DNA of 64,000 bases from Paraburkholderia rhynchosiae. GTDB taxonomy: Bacteria > Pseudomonadota > Gammaproteobacteria > Burkholderiales > Burkholderiaceae. A program made the position numbers and the translations under genes. The stretch's first letter is position 1. Each line of letters begins with the position of its first letter. Below, piece after piece: positions 17,404 to 26,530 of this stretch. The stretch spans positions 1 through 64,000 of the forward strand of contig NZ_PNXY01000018.1 of NCBI RefSeq assembly GCF_002879865.1. The letters run 5' to 3'. The notes beneath the pieces were generated by a model. That model was not told the origin of the DNA and did no database searches. It saw only the letters and a list, made by a program, of their open reading frames with translations.

Positions 17404-17838
17404 TCAGTCCCGTGTAGCGCGCCGTTCGATTCGCTGCAAATAGGCGTCGGTGTCCGGCGGCAGACCGGTGCGCTGTGCTTCCCAGATCGTTTCGCCGAGG
17501 CACTCCATGATCGCGTGCTGCGCGTCGTGCGTCGAACCGAGCCGGGCGGCGAGACGCTCGTGCGCGGCACGAATGCCGGGCGGCTGATCGATCGACAACT
17601 GTTCGCTGATGGCCAGATGCATCGACAGATGCAGGAACGGATTAGTCTGCCCGCGCTCCGGCGAGTAGTCCTGAGCCTGGGCCGCATCTGCATCGGTCAG
17701 GTCCGCGTGATATTCGGGATGCTCGGTGATCCAGTCCGCGGCGATCGCTTCGAGCGGCGTCAGAATCTCGCCCTGACGTTGCTTGCGCCAGGTGTGGGTG
17801 AAAAATTGACGGACTTCGTCGCGGCTGGGATTGAACAT
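17404..17838 (-). CDS. DUF1841 family protein
   Basis: A 144-residue cytoplasmic protein beginning MFNPSRDEVRQFFTHTWRK, the conserved DUF1841 opening, with the central NPFLHLSMHLAISEQLSIDQPPGIR and the C-terminal GETIWEAQRTGLPPDTDAYL. Function is unknown. DUF1841 genes commonly sit next to nth in beta-proteobacteria, as here, where nth ends 158 bp upstream on the same strand. The start was taken at 17838 because the upstream extension is Arg-rich and not conserved in character. Confidence 0.85.
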   Translation of the reverse strand: MFNPSRDEVRQFFTHTWRKQRQGEILTPLEAIAADWITEHPEYHADLTDADAAQAQDYSPERGQTNPFLHLSMHLAISEQLSIDQPPGIRAAHERLAARLGSTHDAQHAIMECLGETIWEAQRTGLPPDTDAYLQRIERRATRD

Positions 17839-17995
17839 CGTGGGACCGGTGCATTGAATGGGGAGTGTCAGAGAAGAACGCGGCGCAGGCGGGCCGCAAC
17901 TGGCGGCTGCTATGACGCGGTCGCCGCGCGCCGCGCGCCGCGTGTGACGCACTATTTTACGCGCCCACGGCGTGGCACGCTGACGGTGCACCCGT

Positions 17996-18640
17996 TCACA
18001 GATCGGGCGGCGGCGTTTTCGGCCGGAACTCGCAAAGCGGTTCGATCACGCAATGCCAGCACTCGGGCCGGCGCGCCTTGCACACATAGCGCCCGTGCAG
18101 AATCAGCCAGTGATGCGCGTCCTTCTTGAACTCGGCAGGTGTGAATTTATCGAGCGCCGCTTCGACCGCGCGGACGTCTTTGCCGGGCGCCAGCCCGGTT
18201 CGATTCGCAACCCGAAAGATGTGCGTATCGACGGCAATGGTCGGATGGCCGAACGCGGTGTTCAGAATCACGTTGGCGGTTTTCCGTCCGACACCCGGCA
18301 GGCTTTCGAGCGCTTCCCGATCCTCAGGCACTTCGCCACCGAACTGGTCGAGCAGAATGCGGCAAGTCGCAATCACGTTCTTCGCCTTGTTCCGGTACAG
18401 GCCGATTGTCTTGATGTAGTTCGCCACGCCTTCCTCGCCGAGTTCGAGGATTTTCCTCGGCGTGTTGGCGACCGGGAACATCTTGCGCATTGCCTTGTTG
18501 ACGGATACGTCCGTCGCCTGCGCGGAGAGCAGCACGGCAATCAGCAGTTGGAACGGTGTGGTGTACTCGAGTTCGGTCGTTGGATGCGGGTTGATGCTCT
18601 GAAGCGTCTCGTAGATGGCGCGGCGTTTATTCGCATTCAT
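17996..18640 (-). CDS. nth: Endonuclease III
   Basis: At 214 residues it is a complete endonuclease III, a DNA glycosylase/AP lyase that removes oxidised pyrimidines. The helix-hairpin-helix LPGVGRKTANVIL contains the catalytic lysine, VDTHIFRVANR the catalytic aspartate, and the C-terminal CKARRPECWHCVIEPLC has the C-x6-C-x2-C-x5-C spacing of the 4Fe-4S cluster. It follows rsxB by 20 bp on the same strand. In E. coli nth is the last gene of the rsx operon, so this is a remnant or minimal form of that order. Confidence 0.96.
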   Translation of the reverse strand: MNANKRRAIYETLQSINPHPTTELEYTTPFQLLIAVLLSAQATDVSVNKAMRKMFPVANTPRKILELGEEGVANYIKTIGLYRNKAKNVIATCRILLDQFGGEVPEDREALESLPGVGRKTANVILNTAFGHPTIAVDTHIFRVANRTGLAPGKDVRAVEAALDKFTPAEFKKDAHHWLILHGRYVCKARRPECWHCVIEPLCEFRPKTPPPDL

Positions 18641-18660
18641 GCTGAGCGGGGCGGAAGCAG

Positions 18661-19587
18661 TTAGCGCGGATTGCGCGTGCCGGCCGGTGTTGGCGGCGGC
18701 TGTGTTTTGGCGCCGTCTTCGGCGAGATTTTCGGCAGAATTTTCGGTGGATTTTTCGGCGGGCTTTCCGGCGAGTCCCAGACGGCGGCGGCGTGCTTCGG
18801 CCGCGTCGATCTGCGCCTGCACGTCCGCGCTTACCTGCTCGGTGTTCAACGGGCCTTGGCCTTTGGCGGCCAGCTCTTCCTTCTTCTTGCGCGCACGCTC
18901 AAGCGCGGCCTGGATGATCGCGCGTTTCTTCGCGTCGGCGTCGTCGGTGACAGAGGTGGCAGATGCGGCGGAAGTTGCGGCTGCGGGAACGTTGTTTGAC
19001 GACGCGTCAGTGGTTGCAAGCGCGGTCACGCCGCCGGTTCGCCGCGCCGCAGCACGCGCCTCGGCGGCTTCACGGTCGCGCGCGAGACGCGCCTCCCGCC
19101 GGTCATGCCGCTCGCGCGCCGCGTCGGCTTGCGCCTGGCTCCATGCATTCCAGCCGGTCGACTCGCCGGTGACCGGCGGCATCGAAATGCAGTCGACCGG
19201 GCACGGCGGCACACACAGGTCGCAGCCTGTGCAGAGTTCGGCGACCACCGTGTGCATCTGTTTCGGTGCCCCAACTATTGCATCGACCGGACACGCCTGC
19301 ATGCACAACGTGCAGCCGATGCACAGTTGTTCGTCGATAACCGCCAGCGGACGCGGCCTTTCGACACCATTGGCGGAATTGAGCGGAATCACCGGTTTGC
19401 CGAGCAAGGCGGCGAGGCGCGCGACGCCTTCGGCGCCACCAGGCGGGCACTGGTTGTAGTTGGCTTCGCCGCATGCGACAGCCTCGGCATACGGACGGCA
19501 GGCCGGATAACCGCACTTGGTGCATTGCGTCTGGGGAAGCAGATCTTCGATGCGATCTGCGAGTGTTTTGATCTCTGTCACGGTCAC
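18661..19587 (-). CDS. rsxB: RnfB/RsxB-like ferredoxin, no membrane anchor
   Basis: A 308-residue protein starting at a GTG. It carries the four-Cys 4Fe-4S domain of RnfB (C22, C25, C30, C47) and a double-cluster ferredoxin domain (CIGCTLCMQACP from residue 89, CTGCDLCVPPCP from 119). The hydrophobic N-terminal helix of true RnfB is missing, and a long Ala/Arg/Lys/Glu-rich C-terminal extension (about 150-308) is added. No other rnf/rsx subunit is in the window. RnfB is part of a membrane ion-pumping, ferredoxin-linked complex; this soluble form beside nth may pass electrons to another partner. Confidence 0.85.
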   Translation of the reverse strand: MTVTEIKTLADRIEDLLPQTQCTKCGYPACRPYAEAVACGEANYNQCPPGGAEGVARLAALLGKPVIPLNSANGVERPRPLAVIDEQLCIGCTLCMQACPVDAIVGAPKQMHTVVAELCTGCDLCVPPCPVDCISMPPVTGESTGWNAWSQAQADAARERHDRREARLARDREAAEARAAARRTGGVTALATTDASSNNVPAAATSAASATSVTDDADAKKRAIIQAALERARKKKEELAAKGQGPLNTEQVSADVQAQIDAAEARRRRLGLAGKPAEKSTENSAENLAEDGAKTQPPPTPAGTRNPR

Positions 19588-19821
19588 GATATAGGGCCAA
19601 GCGGGGCTCGGCGGGCGGCCGCACAGCTTGAACTAAATGCCACATTATCGCCGATTTCCCCAATTGCCATTGGCAATCCATGTGCCATAATCGAAGCGCT
19701 TTTTTCGAAAGACCGCAGAAGGGTGTTCCCCCAACCAGCCCGTTCAGTGCTGTCGGTGCAAGGCCCGAGGAGAGGCCGGCGGTGCGATCCGGATAACGCG
19801 GCTCACGAAGACAATGCCACC

Positions 19822-20454
19822 ATGAATCAGCCGAAAATCAAAAGAGATCCTGAAGGCACCCGGCGTCGCATTCTGCTTGCGGCAGCCGAAGAGTTTGCAA
19901 ATGGTGGGCTATTCGGCGCGCGCGTCGATCAGATCGCCCGCCGGGCGGAGACGAACGAACGCATGCTCTACTACTACTTCGGTAGCAAGGAGCAGCTTTT
20001 CACGGCAGTGCTCGAGCACGCGTTCAGCGCGCTCAACGAAGCGGAACGCACGCTCGAACTGAACGGCATTGCGCCGGTTGAGGCCGTTACGCGCCTCGCG
20101 CATTTTGTTTGGGATTACTACCGCGATCATCCCGAATTGCTGCGCCTCGTCAATAACGAGAATCTGCATGAGGCGCGTTATATGCAGAAGTCGACGCGTA
20201 TCCGCGAAATGATTTCGCCGATCGTTGCCACGCTCGGCAGCATCCTCGAGCGGGGTCAACGCGCGGGGCTGTTTCGCACCAACGTCGATCCGCTGCGCTT
20301 CTATGTCACGCTGTCGGGCATGGGCTATTACATCGTGTCGAATCGCTTCACGCTCGAAGCCACGCTTGGCCGCGATTTCAGCAGTGCGAGCGAACGCAGT
20401 GAGGTGATCCAGATGAACACCGAGCTACTGCTTGCTTATCTGTTGCGAAAATAA
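19822..20454 (+). CDS. TetR-family transcriptional regulator
   Basis: A 210-residue regulator with the TetR N-terminal helix-turn-helix: RRRILLAAAEEFANGGLFGARVDQIARRAETNERMLYYYFGSKEQL (about residues 12-57). The C-terminal ligand domain resembles the TetR_C of RutR/NicS-like proteins. It is transcribed divergently from rsxB across 234 bp, so it may control rsxB-nth or itself; the ligand is unknown. ATG 19822 begins the usual short basic lead before the DNA-binding domain. The longer open frame upstream overlaps rsxB and was rejected. Confidence 0.88.
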   Translation: MNQPKIKRDPEGTRRRILLAAAEEFANGGLFGARVDQIARRAETNERMLYYYFGSKEQLFTAVLEHAFSALNEAERTLELNGIAPVEAVTRLAHFVWDYYRDHPELLRLVNNENLHEARYMQKSTRIREMISPIVATLGSILERGQRAGLFRTNVDPLRFYVTLSGMGYYIVSNRFTLEATLGRDFSSASERSEVIQMNTELLLAYLLRK

Positions 20455-20536
20455 GCCGACGCCTCGCGTCACACTCTCAAAACTAAGAACGCTTCAGACG
20501 CTTCTCAACAGAGTCTTTAGATACAGCTGAAAAAAT

Positions 20537-20560
20537 AACGGCCTCCCAAAGGAGGCCGTT
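20537..20560 (-). terminator. Rho-independent terminator of the PHB depolymerase gene
   Basis: AACGGCCTCC (20537-20546) pairs with GGAGGCCGTT (20551-20560) around a 4-nt loop. On the minus strand a TATTTTTTC run follows directly. It lies 24 bp past the phaZ stop; on the plus strand it could also block read-through from the TetR gene. Confidence 0.85.
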
Positions 20561-20583
20561 CGTATTGGCTACATAAGCGCCGT

Positions 20584-21861
20584 TCAGACTTCGGCTTTTT
20601 CCTTCGCTACTTTCGGCGCCTTATTGTGCTCGAGGATGAAGTCGCGCAGCTGTGGATAAATGATCGTGCGCCAGCGGCGGCCCGAAAAAATACCGTAGTG
20701 CCCGCACTTCTCCGCCGTGAAATGACGCTTGTCCTTCTCCGGAATGCCGGTGCACAACCCATGCGCGGCATAGGTCTGGCCGTCGCCGGAAATATCGTCC
20801 AGTTCGCCTTCGATCGTGAAGAGAGCAGTCTTCGTGATGTCCTGCGGCCGCACGCGTTCACCCGCCACCTCCCAGGTGCCCTCGGCCAGGCTGAACTCCT
20901 GAAACACCACGCGGATGGTGTCGAGATAGTAATCGGCGTCCATGTCGAGCACTGCGTTGTACTCGTCGTAGAAACGGCGATGCGCTTCGGCGTCGTCTTC
21001 GTCGCCGCGCAGCAGGCTCTGGTAGAAGTCCCAATGCGAAGCCGCATGGCGTTCCGGGTTCATCGCGACGAAACCGGTGTGCTGCAGAAAGCCCGGGTAG
21101 ACCTTGCGGCCCACGCCCGGATAGTTTGGCGGCACCGTGAAAATCACGTTGTTCTCGAACCACTCGTACGAGTGCTGTGTGGCGAGCGAGTTGACCGACG
21201 TAGGGCTCTTACGCGCGTCGATCGGTCCGCCCATCATCGTCATGGTGCGCGGCGTGTCTTCGCCGCGGCTTGCCAGCAGCGAAATGGCGGCGAGCACCGG
21301 CACGGTCGGCTGACACACGGAGATCACATGCAGATTCTTTGCACCGATGTGGCGGATGAATTCCTGAATGTAGGCGACGTAGTCGTCGAGATTGAACTCG
21401 CCGTCTTCGAGCGGCACCATGCGCGCGTCGATCCAGTCGGTCAGATAAACCTTGTGGTCCTGTAACAACGTGCGCACTGTGTCACGCAGCAGCGTGGCAT
21501 GGTGACCCGACAACGGCGCGCACACGAGTACGACGGGCTCGTCCTTGAGTTGGGTCACGGCGTCGCTGTCGTCCGCGAAACGCTTGAAGCGCATCAGGCG
21601 GCAGAACGGCTTCTCAATGATTGTTTGCTCGATGATCGGAATGTTGTGACCATCTTTAACAATTTGATGAAGGTTGAACTCCGGCTTTTCGTAATCTTTG
21701 CCGAGCCGGTAGAGCAGTTCGTAACCGGCGGAAAGGCGCGTTGCGCCGGGCACGTAAGCCAGCGGGCTGGCAGGATTCGCGAACGATTTGGACGCGGCCT
21801 GAGCCCAGGCGGTAAGCGGGCTCAGCATAGCCCGCTGGAATTCGTGCAGTTGGTAGAGCAT
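20584..21861 (-). CDS. phaZ: Intracellular polyhydroxybutyrate depolymerase
   Basis: A 425-residue protein of the PhaZ intracellular depolymerase family (Ralstonia PhaZa1 type), which releases hydroxybutyrate from native PHB granules. The alpha/beta-hydrolase nucleophile is a cysteine in SVCQPT at residue 183, as in the characterised Ralstonia enzyme. Other landmarks are LVCAPLSGHHATLLRDTVRT and the C-terminal EKCGHYGIFSGRRW, holding the catalytic His. No signal peptide fits its granule-surface location. A GGAG ribosome site precedes the ATG. It ends at a strong terminator. Confidence 0.9.
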   Translation of the reverse strand: MLYQLHEFQRAMLSPLTAWAQAASKSFANPASPLAYVPGATRLSAGYELLYRLGKDYEKPEFNLHQIVKDGHNIPIIEQTIIEKPFCRLMRFKRFADDSDAVTQLKDEPVVLVCAPLSGHHATLLRDTVRTLLQDHKVYLTDWIDARMVPLEDGEFNLDDYVAYIQEFIRHIGAKNLHVISVCQPTVPVLAAISLLASRGEDTPRTMTMMGGPIDARKSPTSVNSLATQHSYEWFENNVIFTVPPNYPGVGRKVYPGFLQHTGFVAMNPERHAASHWDFYQSLLRGDEDDAEAHRRFYDEYNAVLDMDADYYLDTIRVVFQEFSLAEGTWEVAGERVRPQDITKTALFTIEGELDDISGDGQTYAAHGLCTGIPEKDKRHFTAEKCGHYGIFSGRRWRTIIYPQLRDFILEHNKAPKVAKEKAEV

Positions 21862-22040
21862 GGGTGCTCCGTTTTAAGCGGTTCGCATGGGGCTTCGCAA
21901 ACACGCGTGTGGCGTTGCGGCAGGCCGTATTGGTTGTTGGCACATTATTGTCGGCCGACAGACTGTTCGATCATATACAAACAAGCGTGCTTGTGCAATG
22001 CAGCAATCGGGCGGCGCTCTCCCGTAAAAGTGTCATTGAA

Positions 22041-23921
22041 TCATGGTACTGGCGATGTTGCCGTGCCGCTATGCGGACTTGCCGCAGCCTTAAGTTTTGC
22101 GTCATCTATGCCGTTATGGGATGGCTGGCCCGTGGCCCGCGCCATCGCCTGTTCGTGCTTCATCAGGTTCAGGCCCGTGTTCACGAGCGCCACATGCGAG
22201 AACGCCTGCGGGAAGTTGCCGACCAGCCGCTTCGCGGCCGGGTCGTATTCCTCCGCCAGCAGACCCACGTCGTTGCACAGCGCGATCAGCCGTTCGTACA
22301 TGGCGATCGCTTCGTCGAGGCGGCCTTGCAATGCCAGGTTGTCCACCATCCAGAACGAACAAGCCAGAAACGTGCCTTCCCCGGGCGGCAGGCCGTCGTC
22401 GTATTCGGTCGTGCGGTAACGCATCACGAAGCCGTCGTGCATCAGATCGGCTTCGATCGCGGCCAACGTGCCTTTCACGCGCGGATCATCGGGCGGCAGG
22501 AACCCGACGAGCGGCAAGAGTAGCACGCTGGCGTCGAGCTGATCGCTGCCGTAGGCCTGCGAAAATGCATTGCGCGCCGGATTCCACGCCTTCTCGCAGA
22601 CTTCCGCATGAATTTTTGCACGCGTGGCGCGCCATTCGTCGAGCGGGCCGTCGAGCTTGAACATTTCCGCCGATGCAAGCGCACGGTCGAACGCGACCCA
22701 CGCCATCACCTTCGAGAAAGTGAAATGCTGGCGCCCGCCGCGCGTTTCCCAGATGCCCTCGTCGGGTTCCTGCCAGATCGTGTCGAGGTGGCGCAGCAGC
22801 GCGCGTTGCACGTTCCACGCGGTGTCGTCCGCCTGCAAGCCGCCGACACGGGCCAGATGCAGCGCGTTCATCACTTCGCCATAAACGTCGAGCTGGCGCT
22901 GGCCGACCGCGTTGTTGCCGATTCGCACGGGCTTCGCGCCCTGATAGCCGGGCAGCCAGTCGACTTCGAATTCGGGCAGACGCCGCTCGCCGGCAAGACC
23001 ATACATGATCTGCAACTGGTCGGGCGCGCCGGCCATCACCCGGCCGAGCCAGCTGCGCCATGCGCGTGCTTCGTCGTAGTAGCCGCCGCGCATCAGCGCG
23101 AGCAGCGTGATCGTGGCGTCGCGCAGCCAGCAGTAGCGGTAGTCCCAGTTGCGAGTGCCGCCTAGCTGTTCCGGCAGCGAGGTGGTGGGCGCGGCGACAA
23201 TTCCGCCAGTCGGCTCGTAGGCGAGCGCCCGCAGCGTGATCAGCGAGCGGCGTATCGGCTCGGCCCATCTTCCTTCGATGGTGCTGCGCGCCGACCATTC
23301 GAGCCAGTGATTTTCGGTGCGCGCGAGCGCCGTGTGCGGATCGCGCGCGGGCGGAAGCCGCAGATGCGAGGCCGCATAAGCGAGCGAGAAAGGCACGCGC
23401 TCACCTTCGCTGACGGTGAATTCGGCGACGGTCTTCATGTTCTCGCCATGTAATTCGACGGGCGTGCGCAGCACGGCGTTATCCGGGCCGACGATCGCTT
23501 TGATGCCGCTGTCGTGTTTCAGGCGGTCGACCCACGGAATCGAAAAGCCGTAGTCGAAGCGCAGCACCAGCTCCATCTTCATGCGCACGGTGCCGCGCCT
23601 GCCGACGACGATGCGCACCATCTCCGACCAGCCGTTGCCAGGCGGCATGAAGTCGACGAGCGTGACGGCGCCTTCGGGCGTTTCGAAGTCGGTCTCGAGA
23701 ATCAACGTCTCGCCGCGATAACGGCGGGTGATTGTCGCGGGCGTGTCGGAGTCGGGGCAAATCTGCCAGCGGCCGTTGTCCGGGGTGCCGAGCAGCGCGG
23801 CAAAACAGGCGCCGGAGTCGAAGCGCGGCCAGCAGAGCCAGTCGACGGAACCCTCGCGGGAAACAAGCGCGGCCGTGTGGCCGTCGCCGATGAGCGCATA
23901 GTCTTCGATGAGTGCGGGCAT
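22041..23921 (-). CDS. Glycoside hydrolase family 15 protein
   Basis: A 626-residue GH15 enzyme (glucoamylase/trehalase-like). The N-terminal beta-sandwich carries IEDYALIGDGHTAALVSREGSVDWLCWPRFDS, and the (alpha/alpha)6 barrel holds RNWDYRYCWLRDATITLLAL with the general acid region, GMWETRGG-like WETRGGRQHF and PGEGTFLACSFWMVDNL. Bacterial relatives of this length hydrolyse trehalose or short alpha-glucans in the cytoplasm; which applies here is not decided by sequence. It has no signal peptide. A 179-bp gap separates it from phaZ downstream. Confidence 0.88.
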   Translation of the reverse strand: MPALIEDYALIGDGHTAALVSREGSVDWLCWPRFDSGACFAALLGTPDNGRWQICPDSDTPATITRRYRGETLILETDFETPEGAVTLVDFMPPGNGWSEMVRIVVGRRGTVRMKMELVLRFDYGFSIPWVDRLKHDSGIKAIVGPDNAVLRTPVELHGENMKTVAEFTVSEGERVPFSLAYAASHLRLPPARDPHTALARTENHWLEWSARSTIEGRWAEPIRRSLITLRALAYEPTGGIVAAPTTSLPEQLGGTRNWDYRYCWLRDATITLLALMRGGYYDEARAWRSWLGRVMAGAPDQLQIMYGLAGERRLPEFEVDWLPGYQGAKPVRIGNNAVGQRQLDVYGEVMNALHLARVGGLQADDTAWNVQRALLRHLDTIWQEPDEGIWETRGGRQHFTFSKVMAWVAFDRALASAEMFKLDGPLDEWRATRAKIHAEVCEKAWNPARNAFSQAYGSDQLDASVLLLPLVGFLPPDDPRVKGTLAAIEADLMHDGFVMRYRTTEYDDGLPPGEGTFLACSFWMVDNLALQGRLDEAIAMYERLIALCNDVGLLAEEYDPAAKRLVGNFPQAFSHVALVNTGLNLMKHEQAMARATGQPSHNGIDDAKLKAAASPHSGTATSPVP

Positions 23922-24042
23922 GAAGGTGCGTATCGATGCGTTTCAGTAGCAGGACCGGCAAAGTTCGCCGCGTCCCGTTCGTTGTTCTTTGCCGACTCGC
24001 GCGATGCTTTTTGGCGCAACGGGCAATGCGGCAAAACGCGGG

Positions 24043-24071
24043 TTGGTAAATGTCAAACCTGTGCCTACAAT
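24043..24071 (+). promoter_or_regulatory. Promoter before the 81-residue gene
   Basis: TTGGTA (24043-24048) and TACAAT (24066-24071) are exactly 17 bp apart. Predicted transcription starts near 24078, about 80 nt before the ATG at 24159. Confidence 0.55.
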
Positions 24072-24158
24072 CGGTATTCTGGTCGATTCGAAAATCTTCC
24101 TGATTTGCGAACCGGCTTATTCATCGCGCATGCACACGCCGTTTCGAGGACGAAAGCC

Positions 24159-24404
24159 ATGCTGAATCCGTCAAAATCCGACTGCATCACGATTCTCTCC
24201 GCCGCGAGCCAGCTTGCGGACGATTCAATGTTGCCTCTCGATCATGGCCGCCTTGGTCTGAGCCGCAATGGCATGCAGACCGCCGCGAGCTTTCTGATCG
24301 AACGAGCCTGCTTCCGGCGCTACCAGGAAGGTGACGGCCATTATGCCGTCGGCGCGCTCTCGCTGCAGGGGCGTTGGCGTCTGGACCAGCTTTCGAACGG
24401 CTGA
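24159..24404 (+). CDS. Small hypothetical protein (81 residues)
   Basis: Unrecognised family. MLNPSKSDCITILSAASQLA at the start and the rest give a soluble mixed-charge protein with a single Cys near each third and a C-terminal GALSLQGRWRLDQLSNG. Support for reality comes from a promoter with 17-bp spacing upstream, a ribosome site (GAGGA, 7 bp before the ATG) and balanced composition compared with the Arg-rich false frames nearby. No membrane segment or signal is seen. Neighbours do not suggest a role. Confidence 0.6.
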   Translation: MLNPSKSDCITILSAASQLADDSMLPLDHGRLGLSRNGMQTAASFLIERACFRRYQEGDGHYAVGALSLQGRWRLDQLSNG

Positions 24405-24597
24405 CTCCGGCCCCTGGCAAGCATAATCGGCATCCGGGCGGCGAACATCAGCCCGGTTGTTCTGTGTCGCCTGGGCGCCTGATTTCTCCTGCCAACTCGC
24501 GGCAATGACCGGCAGCGCCAGGTTCGGCGCGCGTGCCTGTGCTTTGTCGCGCGCGAGCCGCGATCTCACTCGCTGCATCCACGCTTCCTTTTACAGA

Positions 24598-24629
24598 GCG
24601 CAGCCGGGCCGTCGTGCTCCCGGCTGCGC
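24598..24629. terminator. Terminator-like hairpin between the two small genes
   Basis: GCGCAGCCGGG (24598-24608) pairs with CCCGGCTGCGC (24619-24629) around 10 nt. It lies between the convergent 81-residue gene and the DUF3096 gene. No T-tract follows on either strand, so rho-independent function is doubtful. Confidence 0.4.
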
Positions 24630-24663
24630 GTTGATCGAGACAGTCGACACTCGGCTCCCGCTC

Positions 24664-24816
24664 CTAGAAGTGCGACGACCCCACGCCAAAAATCCCAATG
24701 ATCCCGATGATGATCAGGTAAAGCGCGACGATGTAGTTCAAAAGCCGCGGCATCACCAGAATCAGAATGCCGGCGATCAAGGAAACCAGCGGGCCCAGGC
24801 TGAGTGTGACGTTCAT
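24664..24816 (-). CDS. DUF3096 small membrane protein
   Basis: A 50-residue, very hydrophobic protein with two membrane helices: LGPLVSLIAGILILVMPRLL and YIVALYLIIIGIIGIFG. This matches DUF3096, a family of unknown function found in many proteobacteria. ATG 24816 is chosen because GGAG lies 5 bp upstream on the minus strand and the longer frame adds a basic, non-membrane lead. It probably stands alone. Confidence 0.85.
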   Translation of the reverse strand: MNVTLSLGPLVSLIAGILILVMPRLLNYIVALYLIIIGIIGIFGVGSSHF

Positions 24817-24877
24817 GAAGACTCCGTAGTGTGGTGACACGCGATTGAAGAAACGTCCCGCCAGGCGGGACAATTGC

Positions 24878-24916
24878 TACCCGATGCGGCGTCTATGACT
24901 ACCCGATGCAGCGTCC
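24878..24916. repeat. 17-bp direct repeat with 22-bp period
   Basis: CTACCCGATGCGGCGTC (24878-24894) recurs at 24900-24916 with one mismatch. A short hairpin GTCCCGC-CAG-GCGGGAC (24856-24872) precedes it. The repeat lies in the region upstream of both the DUF3096 gene and the lactonase gene. Confidence 0.85.
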
Positions 24917-25088
24917 GTGCCCGACAGAATGCCGCCCGACGGACGGACCGCTGCCCAGCCGCTTCGCTGCATGATCCGATGCAACACTTCTATACTTGCC
25001 CGACAGGAGCGACGCTCGGCCAGCGCGCTGCAGACCAGAGACACTATGACAACCGATTCATGCAAATAACCAATGTAGAGGAGGTCAC

Positions 25089-26393
25089 ATGCTTCGTCGT
25101 CACCGGGCCGCTATGCGCGCGGCTCCAGGTCCTAATCCGCCTTCTTCGTATGCCGATGCTGGCTCAACTTTACGGCGCGCGCGTGCATTCGCTCCAATGC
25201 GCGCCGCCCGCTCGATCATAAAAGGTTTCGCGCTCATGGTCTCGATTGTCGCTTCGCCCGCGTTTGCGCAAGATGCCGGCCCGGCGCCCGCCGATGGGGT
25301 CTATGACATGCTGGTCGGCACTTACACCGGCGGCAAGAGCGAGGGGCTGTATGTCTATCGCTTCGACACGAAGACCGGCGACGCGACGCGCGTGTCGGTC
25401 GCGCAGACGGTGAACCCGTCGTATCTCGTGGTCAGCCGCGACCGCCGTTTTGTCTACGCCGTCAACGAACTGCCCGGCGACAACGGGCCGGCCACCCAGC
25501 GCGGCGGCGTCAGCGCATTTCGCTTCGACGCCGCCAGTGGCCAGTTGAGCTTCCTCAACAAGGTTTCGGCAGATGGCAACGATCCGTGCTACCTGAGCCT
25601 GTCGCCGGATGGCAAATATCTGCTAACCGCGAACTACTCGGTGGCGGCCAATCCGGGCGGCAGCTTCGCCGTGTTTCCGGTGCAGGCGGACGGCCAGCTC
25701 GGCGCGTCGGTGCTGACGGTGCATCATGAAGGCGGCGGTCCCGTGAAAGGACGCCAGGACAACTCGCATGTGCATTCCACCGTGTTTTCGCCCGACGGCC
25801 GCTATCTGTTTGCGCAGGATCTCGGCGCTGACAAGCTGTACTCGTACCGCTACACGCCTGACGGCAGCCGCGGCCTGTTCGGGCCGACCGACTGGCGCTA
25901 CACGCAGGAAAAGCCGGGCACCGGCCCGCGGCATCTGGTGTTCGGCGCCGATGGCAAGCATGCGTATCTGACGAGCGAACTCACCGCGACCGTCAGCATG
26001 TTCAATTACGACGACGGCAAGCTCACGCAGGTTCAGACCGTTTCTCTGACCGAGCCGGGCTTCAAGGGCGCGGTAGGCGCCGCGGCGATCCACTTGTCGC
26101 CGGACGGGCGCTTTCTGTACGCGACCAATCGCGGCGATGCCAACGAGATCGTGATCTTCTCCATCGATCCCGCCAATGGGCACCTGAAAAAGATCGGCCA
26201 TCAATCCAGCCTCGGCAAGTCGCCGCGTGAGTTTGCGATCGACCCGACAGGCAAGTGGTTGATCGTCGGCAATCAGAACAGCGATACCGTGTATGTGTTC
26301 CGGCGCGATCAGCAGAGCGGTCTGCTCGAAGCGAATCCGAAGCGTATCGAGATCGGCTCGCCGGTCGATTTCAAGCTCGTGTCGCCATCGTGA
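25089..26393 (+). CDS. Secreted lactonase-family beta-propeller (6-phosphogluconolactonase-like)
   Basis: A 434-residue protein with a seven-bladed propeller of the Pgl/lactonase type: YDMLVGTYTGGKSEGLYVYRFD opens blade 1 and repeated LSPDGRFLYATN-like strands mark the others. A hydrophobic stretch ending SPAFAQDA near residue 60 looks like a Sec signal, so the protein is probably periplasmic and not the cytosolic YbhE. The strong ribosome site GAGGAGGT supports ATG 25089, but an internal ATG at 25197 would put the signal at the very N-terminus and is a real alternative. Substrate unknown. Confidence 0.8.
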   Translation: MLRRHRAAMRAAPGPNPPSSYADAGSTLRRARAFAPMRAARSIIKGFALMVSIVASPAFAQDAGPAPADGVYDMLVGTYTGGKSEGLYVYRFDTKTGDATRVSVAQTVNPSYLVVSRDRRFVYAVNELPGDNGPATQRGGVSAFRFDAASGQLSFLNKVSADGNDPCYLSLSPDGKYLLTANYSVAANPGGSFAVFPVQADGQLGASVLTVHHEGGGPVKGRQDNSHVHSTVFSPDGRYLFAQDLGADKLYSYRYTPDGSRGLFGPTDWRYTQEKPGTGPRHLVFGADGKHAYLTSELTATVSMFNYDDGKLTQVQTVSLTEPGFKGAVGAAAIHLSPDGRFLYATNRGDANEIVIFSIDPANGHLKKIGHQSSLGKSPREFAIDPTGKWLIVGNQNSDTVYVFRRDQQSGLLEANPKRIEIGSPVDFKLVSPS

Positions 26394-26429
26394 GCGATGT
26401 TTGATCGCGTCAGCGCACGGTGAATGAAA

Positions 26430-26454
26430 AACGGGCCGCTTGGAGCGGCCCGTT
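26430..26454. terminator. Bidirectional terminator between lactonase and ftsK
   Basis: AACGGGCCGCT (26430-26440) pairs with AGCGGCCCGTT (26444-26454) over a 3-nt loop. T-rich tails follow on the plus strand (TGTTTGG) and more clearly on the minus strand (TTTCATT), serving the two convergent genes. Confidence 0.8.
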
Positions 26455-26530
26455 GTTTGGTGGCTGGCGTTTTCGCTGTCGTGACGCGTATTCAATACGC
26501 CGGCAGCAATGAACTTGCCATGACAGCCGT

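Noticed and set aside
19105..19821. N-terminal extension of the TetR gene
   Set aside because: It runs through rsxB on the opposite strand and has no homologous character; the TetR domain begins right after ATG 19822.
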